From the NCBI RefSeq assembly GCF_000188695.1, contig NW_004754906.1:754674-769673 (forward strand): a stretch of DNA of 15,000 nt, given 5' to 3'. Within the stretch, counting starts at the first letter, position 1; each line of letters starts with the position of its first letter. Under the pieces are notes generated by a model. The model made no database searches and was not told where the DNA came from. It saw only the letters and a list, made by a program, of their open reading frames with translations. A program made the position numbers and the translations under genes. The stretch is from Salpingoeca rosetta. Lineage: Eukaryota > Opisthokonta > Choanoflagellata > Craspedida > Salpingoecidae. This document shows positions 14,593 to 15,000 of the stretch, one piece after another.

Positions 14593-14979
14593 CTGCACTG
14601 TCGTGGTTCTACGGTCACGCATGCTCACCCACGCTCACGTGTGTAATTCGTTCTCCCACACCCTCGTTCGCACATTCATCCACTCCTTCAACTGCACGTC
14701 TTTTTCTCCCCCCTTCTCCTCGACTTCACGTGCAACTCTGTGCAGGATCAACTGGTGCTGCAGGTCATTACGCTCATGGACCGGCTGTTGAAGAAGGAGA
14801 ACCTGGACCTGAAGCTGACACCGTACCGGTGTCTGGCGGTGACACCTGTCTTTGGAATGCTGCAGCGCATTCCATCGGAGGCAATGGCGCGCGTGCTTGC
14901 GGAATATGGCGCCAACCCCATCCAGTCCTTCTTCAAGAAGAAATATGCGGACGACGACGCGCCGTATGGCCTCAACAAG
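8285..14979 (+). CDS. PIK3C3: Class III phosphatidylinositol 3-kinase VPS34 (PIK3C3), 22 exons visible (partial at 3' end)
   Basis: Makes phosphatidylinositol 3-phosphate for autophagy and endosomal sorting, normally with VPS15 and Beclin-1. Twenty-two exons join with consistent phases into 692 codons. The start gives YVPSCDLAQTVSL, matching the YIYSCDL start of the human protein. Then come a C2 domain (LPLLYSDLPRN), the helical domain (ADDEELSLYLLQLVQALKYE) and the kinase N-lobe (IIFKNGDDLRQDQL, then RLLKKENLDLKLTPYRCL). K607 is the expected ATP-binding lysine. Human VPS34 is 887 residues, so roughly 170-200 residues, including the catalytic and activation loops, lie past 15000. The last visible exon ends at a candidate donor at 14980. 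YSDLPRN and the C2-helical-kinase order without a Ras-binding domain argue for class III over class I or II. Confidence 0.92.
8743..8796. repeat. (GT)27 beginning exactly at a VPS34 5' splice site
   Basis: The first GT of the tract is the donor of VPS34 intron 2. Exon 2 ends at 8742. Confidence 0.95.
9381..9410. repeat. Three copies of GTGTATGTCT in VPS34 intron 4
   Basis: Perfect ten-base tandem repeat within a longer TG/TC-rich stretch in the middle of intron 4 (9289-9514). Confidence 0.9.
10659..10726. repeat. (CA)34 in the 3' half of VPS34 intron 8
   Basis: CA on the sense strand, about 26 bases before the acceptor at 10752. The 5' half of the intron (from 10516) is GTG-rich. Confidence 0.97.
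10895..10931. repeat. (GGT)12 in VPS34 intron 9
   Basis: Starts about ten bases after the donor at 10886 and ends in a G-run at about 10932-10940. Confidence 0.95.
11320..11362. repeat. (GT)21 immediately upstream of a VPS34 3' splice site
   Basis: The tract runs straight into the acceptor tgcag of exon 11 (starts 11366). Unusual for the window, because here GT is at the 3' end of the intron. Confidence 0.95.
12976..13023. repeat. Six tandem copies of TCTGTGTG after a G10 run, VPS34 intron 16
   Basis: Perfect eight-base tandem repeat directly after ten G residues (12966-12975). Confidence 0.95.
13277..13350. repeat. (GT)37 in VPS34 intron 17
   Basis: Pure GT tract about 40 bases after the donor at 13236. 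Confidence 0.97.
13540..13590. repeat. GT tract at the start of VPS34 intron 18
   Basis: Begins seven bases after the donor at 13533, then degenerates into GTTT and GTCT variants to about 13647. Confidence 0.95.
13887..13954. repeat. Perfect 34-bp tandem duplication in VPS34 intron 19
   Basis: The 34 bases from 13887 to 13920 are repeated exactly at 13921-13954 (unit contains TACATGGTCACGCTTTGCC). It is not a microsatellite unit and not coding in the gene model, which places it between exons 19 and 20. Confidence 0.95.
14523..14586. repeat. (GT)32 in VPS34 intron 21
   Basis: Pure GT tract in the first half of the longest VPS34 intron (14415-14745, 331 nt); the rest of that intron is C/T-rich non-repetitive sequence in which I see no exon. 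Confidence 0.97.
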
Positions 14980-15000
14980 GTCTCGGTCGCCTCTGTGTGT

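Larger units (their letters stand above)
13498..14979 (+). other. PIK3C3: VPS34 exons 18-22: start of the lipid kinase domain
   Basis: Exons 13498-13532, 13731-13806, 14045-14091, 14328-14414 and 14746-14979 (open or ending at a gtctcg donor). Exon 18 (QIADMEGNRPRK) and exon 19 (VAKLREMIEQS, then NINAPLPMDP) lead into the N-lobe. Exon 21 gives SALKPLGLTLETNKGEYGII with the ATP lysine K607 and the DDLRQ motif. Exon 22 gives DQLVLQVITLMDRLLKKENL, LKLTPYRCLAVTP and a SFFKKKYADDDAPYGL segment like the human NFFRKYAPSENGPNGI. The GDRHLDN catalytic loop and DFG-type activation segment are not in the window. Confidence 0.88.

Overview
The window is eukaryotic nuclear DNA. It holds three spliced protein-coding genes with short introns (about 110 to 330 nt, GT-AG), GC-rich coding exons and extreme (GT)n/(CA)n microsatellite content in introns and between genes. 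Gene content (HECTD1-like E3 ligase, CutC, class III PI3-kinase) and intron density suggest a unicellular relative of animals, most likely a choanoflagellate. That assignment is inference from gene families and style, not a database result.

Positions 1-5151, minus strand: the 5' part of a HECTD1-like HECT ubiquitin ligase, 14 exons and about 690 residues; the HECT end lies off the left edge. The N-terminal armadillo-type region matches animal HECTD1 well, the ankyrin module is reduced to a single repeat, and an apparently intact MBT (methyl-lysine reader) domain sits where I expect none. HECTD1-like sequence resumes after it. Positions 5152-6372: a divergent intergenic region with long (GTT) and (GT) tracts. 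Positions 6373-8067, plus strand: a complete three-exon gene of 419 codons encoding a DUF3605/Gig1-like domain fused to a full CutC domain. Positions 8285-14979 and beyond, plus strand: 22 exons (692 codons, all phases consistent) of the class III phosphatidylinositol 3-kinase VPS34/PIK3C3, covering the C2 and helical domains and the start of the kinase domain; the catalytic loop lies beyond the right edge.

The three genes do not form a pathway. The strongest signals beyond routine annotation are the MBT insertion with all five pocket residues present, the DUF3605-CutC fusion, and a polarised intron architecture. In that architecture GT repeats sit at the 5' end and CA repeats at the 3' end of many introns on the sense strand, so intron RNA could fold end to end. 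Nearly all long open frames in the window other than these exons are translations of the microsatellites. Exon boundaries were assigned by eye from splice consensus, reading phase and remembered family sequences.
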